A DNA stretch of 64,000 bases from Gloeopeniophorella convolvens (Eukaryota; Basidiomycota; Agaricomycetes; Russulales): the NCBI GenBank assembly GCA_022496205.1, contig WTXD01000011.1, positions 186,001 through 250,000 of the forward strand. Reading direction: 5' to 3'. A program made the translations under genes and the position numbers. Below are positions 21,251-33,505 of this stretch, one piece after another (positions within the stretch are counted from its first letter, which is position 1; every line of letters starts with the position of its first letter). The notes beneath the pieces are model-generated. The model saw only the letters and a program-made list of their open reading frames with translations. It did no database searches and had not been told where the DNA came from.

Positions 21251-22562
21251 TCTGAGCTATAGCGTGAGGGACCGTGTCAGTGACTGTACATCGAATACAT
21301 GATGTAGTGCACCTCTGATTTCGAGGAGGCTGCTTCTGTCGATGAATAGGCGGGAGTGGGTTGAGCTACATTGAGCAATACACCGAGGCCTTAAATAGTG
21401 CTTGCGAAGGCTTGTCCGGAACTTAAAAGTAACTGCACGTAGTCATGATGGCGTGAATTTCGAGAGCAGTAAGCCTTCCATGAGTCGGAGTATTCAATGG
21501 CATGCCGCACGCTACGCCGGCGCTCACGAATAATGAGCCCAAGATGAAGTTGCAGCCACAAGTCGCAGGCGCCTAATCCACGGGACAGGCAATCTCGAGC
21601 CACAATTGCGGTTGGTATCCCGCTCAATAGCCTAAATTGCTCGGAAGACGACAGTAGGAGCAGGGAAAACGCCTTCGTATGCTCCGTCCGGAACCGCAAC
21701 GGAAATAACGCAGCCTTTCTCTACAGGAGTTTCTGAAATGTGCGTCATATGATTCCTACTGGGTTGAACGACGAGGTCAGCAGCTCACTTGATATGGGTT
21801 GATGAGAGGGCACGGAATCGGGGCGGAACGCGAATAATCGATGGACCCTCCCCGCTTTTCATTCTGCACACCTTGCGGGCTTGTTCAGTGGAACGAGGCA
21901 GTTGATATGCTTCGGATATGAGTTAATACTATGGGATGACGGACTCGGAATGGGGGCGGGACGATATTAATACTTCTGCACTTCCAAAGACCTTGATCCT
22001 GCAATACAGCCACCTGCAGGAGCAAATCAACGTCAAGCCTGTGGGAGGCTCTGCCGGTCGACGAGTCTCGAAGAAATGTAAGAACCTCCTTTAGTACACA
22101 GGCGCTCCGGCCATTGCGGTGTCATGGAGGCTACGCGCGCACACGGCAATTGGGGATAAGGAGCGAGAAATACAAATGAGTCGGGCCAAGACACCGCATG
22201 GCAGATAAATTTGAGGGACGGTCGACAGCGGTCGATGGAGATGCACTGCGTTGGAGGGAGCCCGGGTCATCGCCGCCCTCGGGATCTCGTGAAAAGACTT
22301 TACCAGCGAGGACAGCAAAATCTGGCGGCTAGCTAGGTCAGTGGTCGCTCCAACTTGGTGCACCATCGCGTGGTTATAGAAGACCGCCTCGGAGCGGGGC
22401 CGTGTCTGGCCGCGTCGACGCAAGCATTCGGCAAGCGCCAGCGTCTCACAGGCTGCCGCAAGTCCTGCACGTCAGCGCGTCAGCCTTCAGTGCTGCATCC
22501 GTCATGGCTCCTTGCTCTCTTTCAACCTCACTCATCGTTTTCCGGTAATTTTACCTCTTGAA
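21251..22562. other. Divergent region, lectin / ABC1 kinase
   Basis: About 1.3 kb. A TATTTAAG-like element on the minus strand near 21389-21396 may serve the lectin. Two imperfect copies of a GATATG-GTT...CGGAATCGGGGCGG-type block lie near 21793-21840 and 21916-21970. Small open frames here have no family features. Confidence 0.4.
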
Positions 22563-24563
22563 ATGCTCCGCAATCCCATCGCACGCAGTCCGTGGGCCCA
22601 CCGCGGGCTCTCTACCATGCCCCCACCGCGGCCGCGGCCCAGAGTAGAGAAATACCTTCGAAGAGCAGGATATATTGCACTCTTTGGAGCGGCGGGATAT
22701 CTCGCAGACCGCGAATTCTATGCAAGTACTATCACGCGTAATTTGCGCACGTTCTGGACCGTACGTTGCGTATTCCCCAGACGCTACCCCGCGCTTATAT
22801 CCATTTCAGTGTGCCATCATCGCTGCCGACTACAAGCTGAATTTCACGCCGGGAAAGAGCGATTCCATATCGTCTCTACATGAGCGCGTTGGGGACCGCC
22901 TTCTAAACCTCTTCTTTTCCAACGGTGGGCTTTATGTCAAGTTTGGTACGTAGATAATTTGACTTCGTCGTCGCACCTGACCTTTTGCTTCTAGGCCAAG
23001 CAATTGGCTCCAATGCCGCCCTGCTGCCCCGACCCATCCAGGTCAAATTCTCTCGCCTCTTCGATGATGCTCCGCAAGTTCCCTTTGCAGAGGTTACCCA
23101 TGTGTTCCAATCTGAATTCGGCCGTCCCCCGAGTGGACCTGACGGTGTCTTCGCTGAATTCGAGGAGGCCGCTGTGGCTAGTGCCAGTATTGCCCAAGTG
23201 CATCGTGCGCGCTTAAAGGGCGAAGATGGCAAGCCTGGGGACTGGGTAGCCGTCAAGATCCAGAAACCTGCAGTGGCGAAGCAGATGGAACCGGACCTTG
23301 CCGCCTTCCGCGCTGTCATGTGGATATACGAACATTGGGTGTTCGATGTACCAACGTACTTTGTCGTCGGTGCGTGTTCCCGTGGCAGAATGTGATTATA
23401 TGCGTGCTTACCTGCGCTCAGACTTCATCAGTGAACATCTTCGCCAGGAGCTAGACTTTGTGAACGAGGCTCAGAATGCCGTTCGCACTGCTGGATTTGT
23501 TGCCCACGACCCTTCTCTCGCTGACCGCGTGCATATACCCAAAGTCTACCCCGAATACTCGACGAAGAGAGTACTCACCGCAGAGTGGATCTCCGGCGTT
23601 CGTCTCAGCGACCGGAGAGGTATCCTGAAGCTTATGGGAAACATGAACACCGACCTGCCCAGCACCTCCATGACACCTCTCGGATCACCGGGTCCCGTGA
23701 CCGAGGTCGCCGTCTCAGCTCAATCCTTGAAAGGCGGCACAAAGTGGGTTATGCAGACAATGATAGATCTGTTCAGTGCACAGATTTTCCGCTGGGGATG
23801 GGTACACTGCGACCCGCACCCAGGAAATATCTTCGTACGCGAACACCCGTTACACCCACGCCGCCCCCAGCTCGTCCTCCTCGATCATGGCCTCTACGTG
23901 AAGCTGTCCCCTGAATTCCGCAAACAATACGCAGAGTTATGGAAGGGCTTGCTGGCGATGGAACTCGGCACCGTGGCTCGGGTCGCCAGGCAGTGGGGTA
24001 TCGGTGCACCCGATCTGTTTGCCGCGTCCACTCTTCTGCGGCCAGTTAACTTTAGCAAGAAGGCGGACGAGAAGCCAGCTCCCAAGCTCTCGCAGTACGA
24101 GGCGAGTATGCAGCTGAAAAAGAAGCTGAAGGGCTTCCTCATCGACACGGACAAGATGCCCAAGGAGCTCATCTTTATCGGCAGGAACATGCGGTCAGCT
24201 CTTCTCCCACGCCATCTTTTCGTAGCTGACATCCGAGTTTGGCATGACAGCATCGTGCAGGGCAATAACCAGATGCTGGGCTCGCCCGTGAACCGCGTCA
24301 AGATCATGGGCTTCGCTGCCGCTGACGCGATCCCGAGCTCCTCCGACCTGAGCTTTGGCAAGCGCGTAAAGGAGCGCTTCCACCAGGGCGTCTTCTACAC
24401 CGTGATGGCGTCGATCGACGCCGCCTTCTGGGCCAACAACACCTGGAGTTGGATCACGGGTCGAAGCTCTGACGGCTTCGAGGACGAGCTGGACCGCCAC
24501 ATGCGCGAGATCGCGAAGACGCAGTACGGTATTGATATTGACCCGGCGGCCTTCGAGGCATGA
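22563..24563 (+). CDS. Mitochondrial ABC1/ADCK1-type atypical kinase (Mcp2/Cqd2-like)
   Basis: Four exons: 22563-22760, 22810-22945, 22995-23369 and 23422-24563, joining in frame to 616 aa. The N-terminus is Arg-rich with no early acids, then a hydrophobic helix (about residues 36-50), fitting mitochondrial import and inner-membrane anchoring. UbiB-family marks follow: VKFGQAIGS (in place of the usual KxGQ), the Ala-rich loop ASASIAQVHRA, VAVKIQKP, QELDFVNEA, the catalytic WGWVHCDPHPGNIF and LLDHGLY (DHG in place of DFG, as in ADCK1). In yeast the relatives Cqd1 and Cqd2/Mcp2 act in mitochondrial lipid and coenzyme Q distribution. Assignment to the ADCK1 branch rests on these motifs only. Confidence 0.87.
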
Positions 24564-24927
24564 AGCTTGAAGGGGAAAGGGACGGACGCCTTGTACTTTA
24601 GATGAGTTACTGTCTACTCACTGTATCAGCATAGAGTCGCATCGCAATACCCCATACCCCGCCACTGTCGTCCTACTTTACCGTCGTTCATAATCGCTAT
24701 TGCTTGTCACCCCTCAGGCTGTTTCGGATACGCCCTTCCTTTTTACCCTCACGTACTGAATATTGAAGCGGCATGTGCATGAATTCTGTCAAATTCATTG
24801 CTGAAGAAAGCGAGAACGAGAACATCATAGCAAAGGTCATCAGCGGTCGTCATAATGTACAGGCCATCCGGCGGGGGGCAGCACCTCCACACCAACCGAC
24901 GCGTCTATCTATCGCCAGCGAGAGCAA
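24564..24927. other. Convergent 3' region, ABC1 kinase / FHA gene
   Basis: Short AT-rich tail between convergent genes, probably both 3' UTRs. Nothing else was seen. Confidence 0.5.
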
Positions 24928-27900
24928 TCACTTGCGCGCACTCGCAGCCCGCGTACGCGGCACCCGCGCCTTGACACCTTCCTTCTCCGGCTCACTCTGC
25001 GCCTGCGCCTTGGACGCCGCAGCGGCAGCCCGCCGCGCGCGGGGAGCGGGTACCGCCGGCTTCGCCTCGTCCTCTTCCTCCTTGACACGGTGCTGCTCCG
25101 GCGTGTTCTCCTTCTCGCCCCCGCGCGTCGCACGCGTCGTGCTCTTCGCCGCGGTGGCGGCAGCGGCGGTCGGCGTGCGCCGCCCGCGCGCGGCGCGCAG
25201 CGCCGTGTCGCGCTCGCCGTCGTCCGCCTCCTGCGCAGCGGCGGCCTTCCCGCGCCGGGCCTTCGCGGCCGGTGCGGGCGCCTCGGCGGGCTCCGCATCG
25301 TCGTCCTCCGCGTCATCATCTGCGGCAGCAGAAGTCTTGGACCTGGTGCTGGCAGTGCGCCGCCTCGCAGGGGCGCGCTCAACGGGCGGGGCGCGCTTCA
25401 CTGTGCTGCGCGCGCGCGTGGTCTTCGCTGGCGGCGCGGGTTCTGGCTCTGGCTCGGGGTCTGGCTTCACAGCGGCGGCAGCAGCCTTTGCGGCGCGCGT
25501 CGTCTTGCGTACGGGCTTGGCGGGCTCGCTGTCAGCGGACTCCACGGACTTGGTCGTCGCGCGGGCGCGGCGCGCGGGGCCCTGGGCTTCGGGTTTGGGC
25601 GGCGCGGCGGCCTCCGCGACCTTCGGCAGCGCCGCGGCGGGCTTGCGCAGCCTGCTCGGCGGCCGCGCAGGCGCGTCCTAACGAACAGCAAACACAAGCA
25701 AACCGTCGGTCGAGGTTCCCGCTACCAAATTGAATGTGCACGTACCTCGGCGTCGCTCTCTGCGCGCCGCGTCGTGCGCCGCACGACCGCAGCCTTGGGT
25801 ACGCTCGCACCGTGCTTTGACGGCTTGCCGGGCTTCGCGGGGGGCACGTCGGGCGTGAGCTCGTCGTCCGCGAGCTGCGCAGCCTCGGTCGGCGTTGCGC
25901 GTCCGCTGCCCGTCGCGCGCGAAGCGGGGGCGGCCTTCGTAGGGATGCCAGAGCGCTGCTTCGATGGGCCGGCCGCTGCAGGCGCAGGCGCAGGCGCAGG
26001 CGCAGGCGCAGGCGCAGGTGCGGGCTTGGCTTTGGCTGCCGCAGGCACAGGCACAGGCACGGGTGTGGAGTCTTCTTCCGCGTCCTCGTCGCTCGGCGCG
26101 GGGTTCGTGTCGGCTGCCGCGTAGCCGGGCGGCGTGGCGAGCATCTCCCCGACGCCGTCGAACAGCGGCGTGCTAGGCACGTGCGCGCGGGCGCGAAAAA
26201 ACATCTCGCGCACGCCGTCGAGGCGCGGGCTCTGCGGTGCTTCTGCTGTGGCGGGGGCAGCGGCGGGCTCGGGCTTGAACAGCGCGCGCATGCCGGTGTA
26301 CGACGGGCGCGCGCCGGCCGCGGCGGGCCTGGCAAAGACGTGCTTGAGGTCGAGCATGTGCGGCGTGTCGGGGACCCGTGGCGCAGCGTGGCGAGTGGGC
26401 GGCGGAGGCGCAGGCGCAGGCTCCTCGTCAATGGCCATCTCGCCCTCGTCCTCGTCCTCCTCTTGCACTTGCTCCTGCGCGTCTTCGTCCCCATCTCCGG
26501 CCTCTTGCACTTCTTCGTCCCCGTCTTCGGTCTCTAGCGCGTCATTGTTGTCGTCCTCGGCCTTCACGGGTGAGGCCGCATCGCCGTGCAGGCTCCGCCG
26601 GCGCTGCATGCCCTCGACGACCTCCTTCATCTTCTCGAGCAGCGTCTCGGTGCCCGACTCCTCCGAATCATCCTCCTTGATCGGCGTCCAGTGCTTCGCG
26701 GGCGAGGCGAACGTTGATGCCGGGCGCGCGCCGGGCGTCTCAGGTGCGGCGAGCGAGCTGCGGCGCGCGCCCGGGATGGCGGCCGCGAAAAACGCGTCGG
26801 GCTGCGCGAGCGCGGAGCGGCGGCGCTCCTGAATCGCCTGTGGGCAGCGGGCGGGTTGCATGCTCAGACAGGTGATCGCGCAGACGGGCACTGGGCTCAC
26901 CTGCCGTTCCGAGTGGCTGATCCTGCGCTGGCTCTCCGGTGCGCCGCCGCCAAGGTCGGGCGTGCGCGGCTCCTCCTTCGGGATGACGATGTCTCGCGCC
27001 AGCCACGAGCCACCCCCGCCTGCGGACTGGCGGCCGCGGACGCGGTCGGCGAGGCTGAGCGCGGCGCCCGGGCGCTGGACCTGTGGCGTTAGGAAGGGTA
27101 GTGGGCGGGGCGGGCGCTGGGGCGTGAACTGCTGGGGCGTGAATGCGCGCTCGGCCGCGGCGCTGCTCGGCCGCTGAGCCTCATCCCCGGGCGGGACGTC
27201 GTGCGCATTCTCGTCGTTCTCGCCCGACTCTGGAAGCTCTTCGTCCTGGTCGTCGTCGGCGCCGTCCATGTCTTCCTCGTCGTCGTCGTAGTTCCGCGCC
27301 TGGAGCGAGCCGTGGGTCAGCCCTCCGGTGAGCACGAATCGGCTCTGGTACGCACCTCGGTGATGTCCTGCTCTGTATGCTTCTCGGGTGACCTCGAGCG
27401 CGGGCGCAGCGCCTGCAAGCTACTCTTGAACGCCTCGAGGCTCTTCCGCCACCCTGACACCTGCGCGCGCCGCGGCTCGAGCTCGAGCCCGTCCTCGCGG
27501 GCCTCCCCGTCCTGTAGCTCCTCCTCGTACTCCGCAGCGCCGCCCGCGCCATTGTTGTCTTCCTCCTCTTCCTCGTCTATTTCCATCTGCTCCTCGAGGG
27601 GGACCACGTACCCCTCGACCTCGCGTTCCTCCTGCGCGGTCTCCATCTCCATCTCGACGCGCATCACTGCGCGCTGCGCGGAGCGTATGAGCACCGCGCG
27701 GTGCAGCGACGCACGCTGCGGGCGCCGCCGCGGCGTCTGGAACTGCTGGTGCGAAGGCGGGAGCGGGAATACTGGCGCCGCAGCGGCGCGCCCGCGGGCG
27801 GGCGTTGCGGGGTGTGGCTCCGGCGCGGCGGGCGCCTCGACGTCCTCGAGGATGACGAGGTCCTGCTCCTCTTCGACGACGCGCGGGCAGCTGCCCTCAA

Positions 27901-28562
27901 CGAGGCGCACCGGCGGACCACCCTCTTCGTCCTCGTCCTCGTCCGGCTCTTCGACGGCGGGACTAGGCACGGAAACGGACGCGCGGCGCGCGTGCTTGAG
28001 CGGTGAGCTGCCGAGCCGGCGCGGCGTCTGCAGCACGCGGAGGTTAACGCGCGGGTCCGGGTCTGGGCGCGGTGAGAAGACCTGCGCGCTGTGGATCATG
28101 GAGAGGCGCAGCACGCGGCGGCGCGCAGATGGCGGGGGCGTGGCAGCCAGCGCGGGGCGCAGCGCTTTGGGAGGGTACTCGAAGCGGAAGCGCTTCTTGT
28201 TAATTTCGAGCTCGGAGAGGTGCGTCAGCGGGACGGTCGTGTGGCCCGTCGGCGGCGGGAAGACGGGGCAGCGGTCGATGGCGACGCCGTGCGTGCCGAG
28301 CACCTCGACGAAGGCCTGTGGACGCGGTTGTTAGAGATGGTCTCCGCGGGGTGTGGGTGTATCCACTGACCTTGCGTTCTTGGAATATGATTTTGGCGTG
28401 GAGAGGGCTGACTGTGGGGTAGTAGAGCCGGACGCTGCAGCTCGGGTCGCAGCCAAAGGTGAGTTCGTCGTCGTCGATGGGGTAGGATGCGATGATGGTG
28501 TCCTCGTGTCGTCTCATGAAGCGGAGGACGCCATAGCGGCCGTACGAGTCACTGTTGTCCAT
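24928..28562 (-). CDS. FHA-domain chromosomal-type protein with Ki-67-like motifs
   Basis: Five exons: 28562-28371, 28315-27356, 27299-26901, 26837-25746 and 25677-24928, joining in frame to 1130 aa. Residues 1-110 form an FHA phosphopeptide-binding domain (GVLRFMRR, FGCDPSCSVRLYYPTVSPLHAKI, GTHGVAID). The rest looks disordered, with acidic runs, SP/TP sites and PA repeats. Four related short motifs are spaced through residues about 660-740: MLDLKHVF, YTGMRALF, LDGVREMF and FDGVGEML, most followed by Pro or TP. The last 250 residues are Lys/Arg/Ala-rich with AT-hook-like RGRR and RARR patches. FHA first, repeated G-x-x-x-[LM]-F units in the middle and a basic DNA-binding-like tail recall vertebrate Ki-67. 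The homology is a hypothesis; a nuclear or chromosomal location is likely. Confidence 0.72.
25981..26016. repeat. Hexanucleotide GGCGCA x6 inside the FHA gene
   Basis: Six perfect tandem copies coding for a Pro-Ala run on the minus strand, followed by degenerate copies. It is a likely site of length variation. Confidence 0.8.
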
Positions 28563-28953
28563 CGTCGTCGCTGTCGTTGTTGTCGCTGGCGTTGTTCGTG
28601 GTCAAAGTAAAAGTCGCGACATTGACACGGTTCATCCATCCACGTGACCGCGTCGCGCCCGGATAAGTTCCCGCGGTCGAGTCACTAATTGATCATGATA
28701 TCTTGCATGATATACCATTTGACACCAGATCTGTTGAACCCTAGCTGATATACAATGGGAGGTGAAGAAGCCGCGAGTATGCCCAACTAAGACGAGTGTA
28801 GAGGCAAGCTAATATACAAGGCAGTACTACGAGATGATTAACGAGTCAAGGTAGATGAAATGGGGATCCCCGAGCCATTGCTCCTCTGAGTCTGCAGCCG
28901 ATGGCTAGGATGAATCTGGTCAGCAACAGGGAAAGCTCCGCAGGATGAGCGTC
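28563..28953. other. FHA gene promoter and USP 3' flank
   Basis: About 390 bases between two minus-strand genes. The octamer CATGATAT occurs twice near 28694 and 28706. No coding frame. Confidence 0.45.
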
Positions 28954-30005
28954 TTACTCGTCGAAATGAATGCCGCGCTTCGGGTCCGCACGGCGCTTGT
29001 CGAGGGTCTTGCGTACCTTGCTCTCCGGGCGCACGACGATGATGGGCACCGGCGAGTGGCTGAGGCAGTACTTGGACACCCCTCCCATGCCCTGCGCACC
29101 AAAGGCGACGCCGAGCGCCTGCTTCATCTTGCGCTGGCCACGTGAGCCGACGACGACCGAGTCCGGGCGGTACAGCGCGATGAGACGGTCGATGGTGGTG
29201 GTGACCCTGCCCGCGATGTACTCCACGATGATCGACAACTGCACAGATTGCACGGACGTTAGCGGGAGACGCCCGTCGATAGGCGCAGGAGGTGGGTTAC
29301 CTTGCGGTCGGGGTCGACCTCGACGCACTTTTCCTGTATTCGGTGCATGAGTTCCCTCGCCTCTTCGCGGACGAGGTCGTGGTCTCTCTCTACGGAAAGC
29401 GGCAGCGTGGTCAGCGGGAGAGATGATAGATGCCTGCACGGAGTTCACGCACCGAGCTCGTCCTGGTCGATTCCACGGAAGACGATCAGTTCGTCACAGT
29501 CCTGGACCAGGGCCTCAATGGCCCAGCCGAGCGCATGTCGCCCACTGTCATCGGGGCTTGATGCACACAGAAAGACGCGCGTGCTCGGGGTGCGCTCGTA
29601 GCCATCCGACTTGACCTGGAGCGTGAAGGAAAACATGGACGCTACGGGGTTCTCAAACGTATCAAAAGATACTTTGGGTGTGTACCCCTGAGAGGCATTG
29701 GGCCCGGCTATGGTGGACTGAGTGGGCGAGTTTGTAGTTGAGTACGGAGAGAGTAACGAGGAGGGTGCGGGGCTGTTGACGGGGAGAGGAGTACTGAGGC
29801 CGCTAGCTGAGCTGATAGATTGGGCTGTGAGGGAAGAGATGGAGTATTGGGGAATGGCTGGAACAGGAGGGATGGGGGATGGCTGGAAGAACGGGGATAC
29901 GGGTGGAGAGTTGGGCGAGGGCGTGGACGGGCGGGAGGAGTGCTTCATGGCGGAGCGCAGAGGCGTCGGCGGCGGAATGGGAATTGACATCGGATGGTCG
30001 CTCAT
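28954..30005 (-). CDS. Universal stress protein (UspA-fold) with disordered N-terminus
   Basis: Three exons: 30005-29453, 29389-29301 and 29238-28954, joining in frame to 308 aa. The first 125 residues are Ser/Pro-rich and disordered. A UspA domain follows: RVFLCASSPDDSGRHALGWAIEALV, DELIVFRG, then SVVVGSRGQRKMKQ and GGVSKYCLSHSPVPIIVVR. This last block is the Gly-x2-Gly-x9-Gly-Ser-type ATP-binding loop of the family, here slightly extended. Fungal Usp proteins of this form are soluble, nucleotide-binding and stress-linked, without a defined reaction. The start at 30005 is chosen because the longer reading upstream crosses the shared promoter with the WW gene. Confidence 0.85.
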
Positions 30006-30163
30006 CGTTGTTTCTGCGATGCTGAGCGCTGAGGACTGGACGTCGTCGTTAGCGTTGACCGACGTTGACCGCCGTCGTCCGCTGCTCCGTCCGCTGCCTC
30101 GGCTAATTCCGACATCGCTACATTGACCTCGGCCGGGCCCGAACGCTCTCCCAGCCCATCTCA
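30006..30163. promoter_or_regulatory. Shared divergent promoter, USP / WW-domain gene
   Basis: Only 158 bases separate the two start codons, so regulatory sequence must be shared. It is GC- and CT-rich with no TATA box. Confidence 0.55.
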
Positions 30164-31028
30164 ATGTCGTCGCCGACGTCGTCCCCATCCTCAAACGCCC
30201 CCAGCCCGTCCCCCGGCGCCCCCTCTAACCCCAACGAGCACTCTCCGTCTCCAGAGCAGGAGGGTGATTCGCCTGCGCCAGAAACAAAGCCTGAGCAACC
30301 TAGCGCAGACTCTGGCGCGGAAACTGCACCGTCGGCATCAACCAGCGCCGCAGTTGCACCCTCCTCGGGCGACTGGCAGGCCATCTGGTCCCCCGCGCAC
30401 AATGCGTACTACTTCTTCAACGCCGTCACCCAGCAGACGACGTGGGTGAACCCGCTACAGCCCACCTCGACCGAGGCCACACCCGGCCCCTCGTCTTCCT
30501 CCTCCGCGTCCGCGTCTGCCTCCGACACTCCAGCGGAGGCCCCCGCCGCATCCTCTCCCGGTCCCTTGCCGACATCCACCTCTCTGGCCCAGCTATATGC
30601 GCTGCAGGAGGCGGCTGCCGCGCAGGGCATCGACCCCTCCCTCGCGCACCTCGACCCGACGCTCGCTGGCCCCTCCGCCCCCGGCGCCGCTTATAGCTTC
30701 ACGGCCAAGTTCAACGCGCACACAGGCACCTTCACCAAGCCCGAAGGGCGCGACCCCACCCACCTCTCGGAGTACGAGCGCATGAAGCGTATGAGCACCG
30801 TGTACTTCAACATGGAGCAGTGGGAGCAGGAGGTCGCGCAGAGGAAGCAGCAGGAGGACGAGGACGCGGCCAACGGTAAGAAGCGCAAAAGACCGAGCAA
30901 GAAGGATCTGGTGAGTGTGCTCTGTAACGAGCTGGGCTTACTGGCCGTTCATCATTCCCCCACAGGACCGGTTCAAGGAGCAGAAGAGGTTGAAGAAGAT
31001 TGCAAAGACAGCTTGGTTGCGCACGTAG
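30164..31028 (+). CDS. WW-domain protein, conserved fungal C-terminus
   Basis: Two exons: 30164-30910 and 30966-31028, giving 269 aa. A Ser/Pro-rich start leads to one WW domain at about residues 68-100 (WQAIWSPAHNAYYFFNAVTQ, then TTW and Pro), which binds proline-rich partners. After an Ala/Ser/Pro linker comes a block with NAHTGTFTKPEGRDP, YERMKRMSTVYFNMEQWE, a KKRKRPSKK nuclear-localisation-like cluster, and a final KEQKRLKKIAKTAWLRT. This C-terminal block looks more conserved than the linker. A nuclear role with RNA polymerase II or splicing factors is plausible but is inference. Confidence 0.8.
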
Positions 31029-31267
31029 ATTTCGGCACGTCCTGTATTCTCTCTTCCTATTACGGGCGTCTAGCCATACCAATTTTGCCGCACACCGTTG
31101 TAATTGAATTTTGATCTGCTGGTGTCATTGTGGTCCGAACTGACACAGCACGGACTATTCTCTACACGGATCAGCAAGAACTACAGAACATCTCGACTTT
31201 GTAAGGGTGCGCTGTACAGGAACATGTGCACGGATAGTACAAGATAGTGGCTTTTACATCACATCTT

Positions 31268-33016
31268 CTACAGCTCTGCAGACTCGGAAGCGCCAGCGGC
31301 GACAGGTTGCTGTGTGGCTGCAGGTGCAGCCGTAGTGGATTGTGCCGCCGCTGGCGGCGCCGCCTTGCGGACGACCAAATCAGCTTGCTGGCTGCGATCC
31401 GCAAGAATCAGTACAACACATATGGGAAGAGGAGCGGACACGCGTACAGCCGCAGGCGGAGGAGCAGCTTGTACGTCGCGCGCTGCATCTCCGCGCCCGT
31501 CTTGAGCGCGTTGGCGTACAGCTGTGCGCGCGGGTTGGTCGCGCGCGCGCGCAGGATCTTGTTTTGCGAGTCCACGCGCCCGAGGATGTCCCCGCGCTGG
31601 ATGAGCGCGACGACCTCGCGCTCGGCGTCCTCGACGCTCCACCCGAACGCGGCGCTCATGCGCTCGAACCGGATCGTCGCGAACGGCTGGAAGTACAGCA
31701 CGAGCGCGCGGGCGCGGATGAGCGCCGTCAGCCCCGCGATGTGCGCGCCCAGCAGCGGGTCGAGCAGGTGGCGCGCCTGGCGCCGCGCCGGAGCCGTTTC
31801 AGTACACAGGGAGAAGGAAGAGAAGGGGCCGGCGCACGGAGTGCTTCTCGAGCAGCTCGAGCACGGCGCGGAAGCGGCTCGCCATCCACGCGTCGAGCAG
31901 CTCTTTCATGCCCTCGCCCTCGCCTGCAAGCCCCTCGCCCTCGAGCACGCGCGCCTTGAGCTCGCCGCGCCCGAGCGTCGCGAGCGCGCTCAGCGTCGCG
32001 TACACGCCGACGTCGCCCGGCGCAACGAGCGCGCCCGTCCACGGCGCGAGCGCGGCGGCGGACATCGGCTGCAGGAACGCCTGCGCGGCCTTGGCGTACT
32101 GCCCCGCGGCGAGGTGCGCGAGCGCGGTGCACAGCGCGAGCTTGGCCTCGACCTGCGCGTGCTGCTCGGTGCGCTTCGGGCCGCCTGCGTTCAGGCCCGT
32201 GCCGTAGGTCGTCGAGGGGCCCGAGGAGACGATCGCGTCGAGCGCGGACTCGGCCTTGAACACGTACGTCGGGACGTGCGCAAAGTTGCGCTGCTCGAGG
32301 AGGAGCTGCGCGCCGGCGGTCAGCGCGGGTGCATCGGCATGTATGCGCACGCACCTCGAGCACGGACAAACACATGTCGAGCATGTTCTGCGACGTCGTA
32401 CAGAACTCACGCGACTTGGTGTGGTGGCGCAGCGCGCTGTCATAGTCGCCCGTCGCGCGGTAGAACGCGCCGAGGTCGCGGTGGCCCATGCGGATGCTCT
32501 CCTTGATCATGTTCCCCGTATACGTCTTGAGCTGCACCTCGAGCTCCTGCCGCTGCGCCGCGTTGCGCTCCGCCGTCGCGTCGCGCCACGCGAGGTACGG
32601 CGTGCGGTCCGGAACGAGCTGCTCGGGCGGCGGGAGTGCGCCGTCCGCACGCGCTACGGCGGCCTCGTAGGCGGCCAGGACCGTCTTGAGCAACTCGGTG
32701 TCGCGCTGGGCGAGGAGGAGCTCAAGGGCGCGCGTGAGCGCGTGCGGGGCGAGCGGGGGGCAGAGCGAGATGATGTTGATCAGGCGATCCAGCGCGGCGC
32801 GGCCTGTGTTGCACGGGTGTAAGGGGGCACCATGGCGTAACTAGGAGGGGGCGCACCAGAGTAGCCCGATATATATGCGTCGAGATCGAATGGGTGCGCG
32901 TCGTCGACGACGACTGTTGCTGGCCCAGTCGGCTTGCTCAAGGGGACTTCGCCCTGGACCTGGTCGTAGAAGGACTGCATGTCCGCCTCCTCGATATCTA
33001 CATCCATGTTCGACAT
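31268..33016 (-). CDS. CSN1: COP9 signalosome subunit 1 (CSN1/GPS1)
   Basis: Five exons: 33016-32857, 32803-32355, 32305-31838, 31776-31448 and 31391-31268, joining in frame to 509 aa. It has an acidic start (MDVDIEEAD), a helical RPN7 region ([66 protein letters not shown]), then a PCI domain ([53 protein letters not shown]). These features match CSN1 of the complex that removes NEDD8 from cullins. CSN1 rather than proteasome Rpn7 is supported by the TYxGNxxKESIRMGxRDLGxFY segment and the VDSxxKIL end of the PCI. The C-terminal 40 residues are Ala/Gln-rich and poorly conserved. The F-box protein in this window belongs to the enzyme class that CSN regulates. Confidence 0.9.
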
Positions 33017-33505
33017 TTCTGCAGATCAAAAGTGTACCAGTGTGTATTCAAGCCAAGGTTCGAAGGGCGCCCGTGTCGTGTAGTAGATCTAGAGACTGAG
33101 GCGCGAGTTAGCGCGCAGACAGTGGCCACAGGCAGCAAAGTGGCGAGTGGACCAGGGAAACGCATACAGCCATAACGCTCTGCTGTTGGGCCTGCCGCGC
33201 GTCGTCACTTACTTCTGCTGTGCGGTCGTGGAGACGAATTTGTGTTAGGGTCGTCCGGGTCGTTGTCTGCGGCTGAGCGAGGTACGCGTTACTATCCAGA
33301 TACAATACACAGAGCAGATCAGCCAGGTGGAACCGCGCAATACGACATCACGAACACGATGCGCGCAACTGATGTTGGGTGCGTCGACGAGGAGAGAACA
33401 AGCTGGGTCACCGATGTCGATGAGGCTGAGAGTCGAGGAGCGCACGCGGCCCGCGCGCGCTTCGTCCAATTATTATCTTTCTCTCCTCTCCTCGACCCCG
33501 CGCAC
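33017..33505. other. Divergent region, CSN1 / NOP53
   Basis: About 490 bases with both promoters. Overlapping open frames here extend from the neighbouring genes in wrong frames. Confidence 0.5.

Noticed and set aside
21793..21970. Two imperfect copies of a block upstream of the ABC1 kinase
   Set aside because: Too degenerate and too short to call a repeat element by eye.
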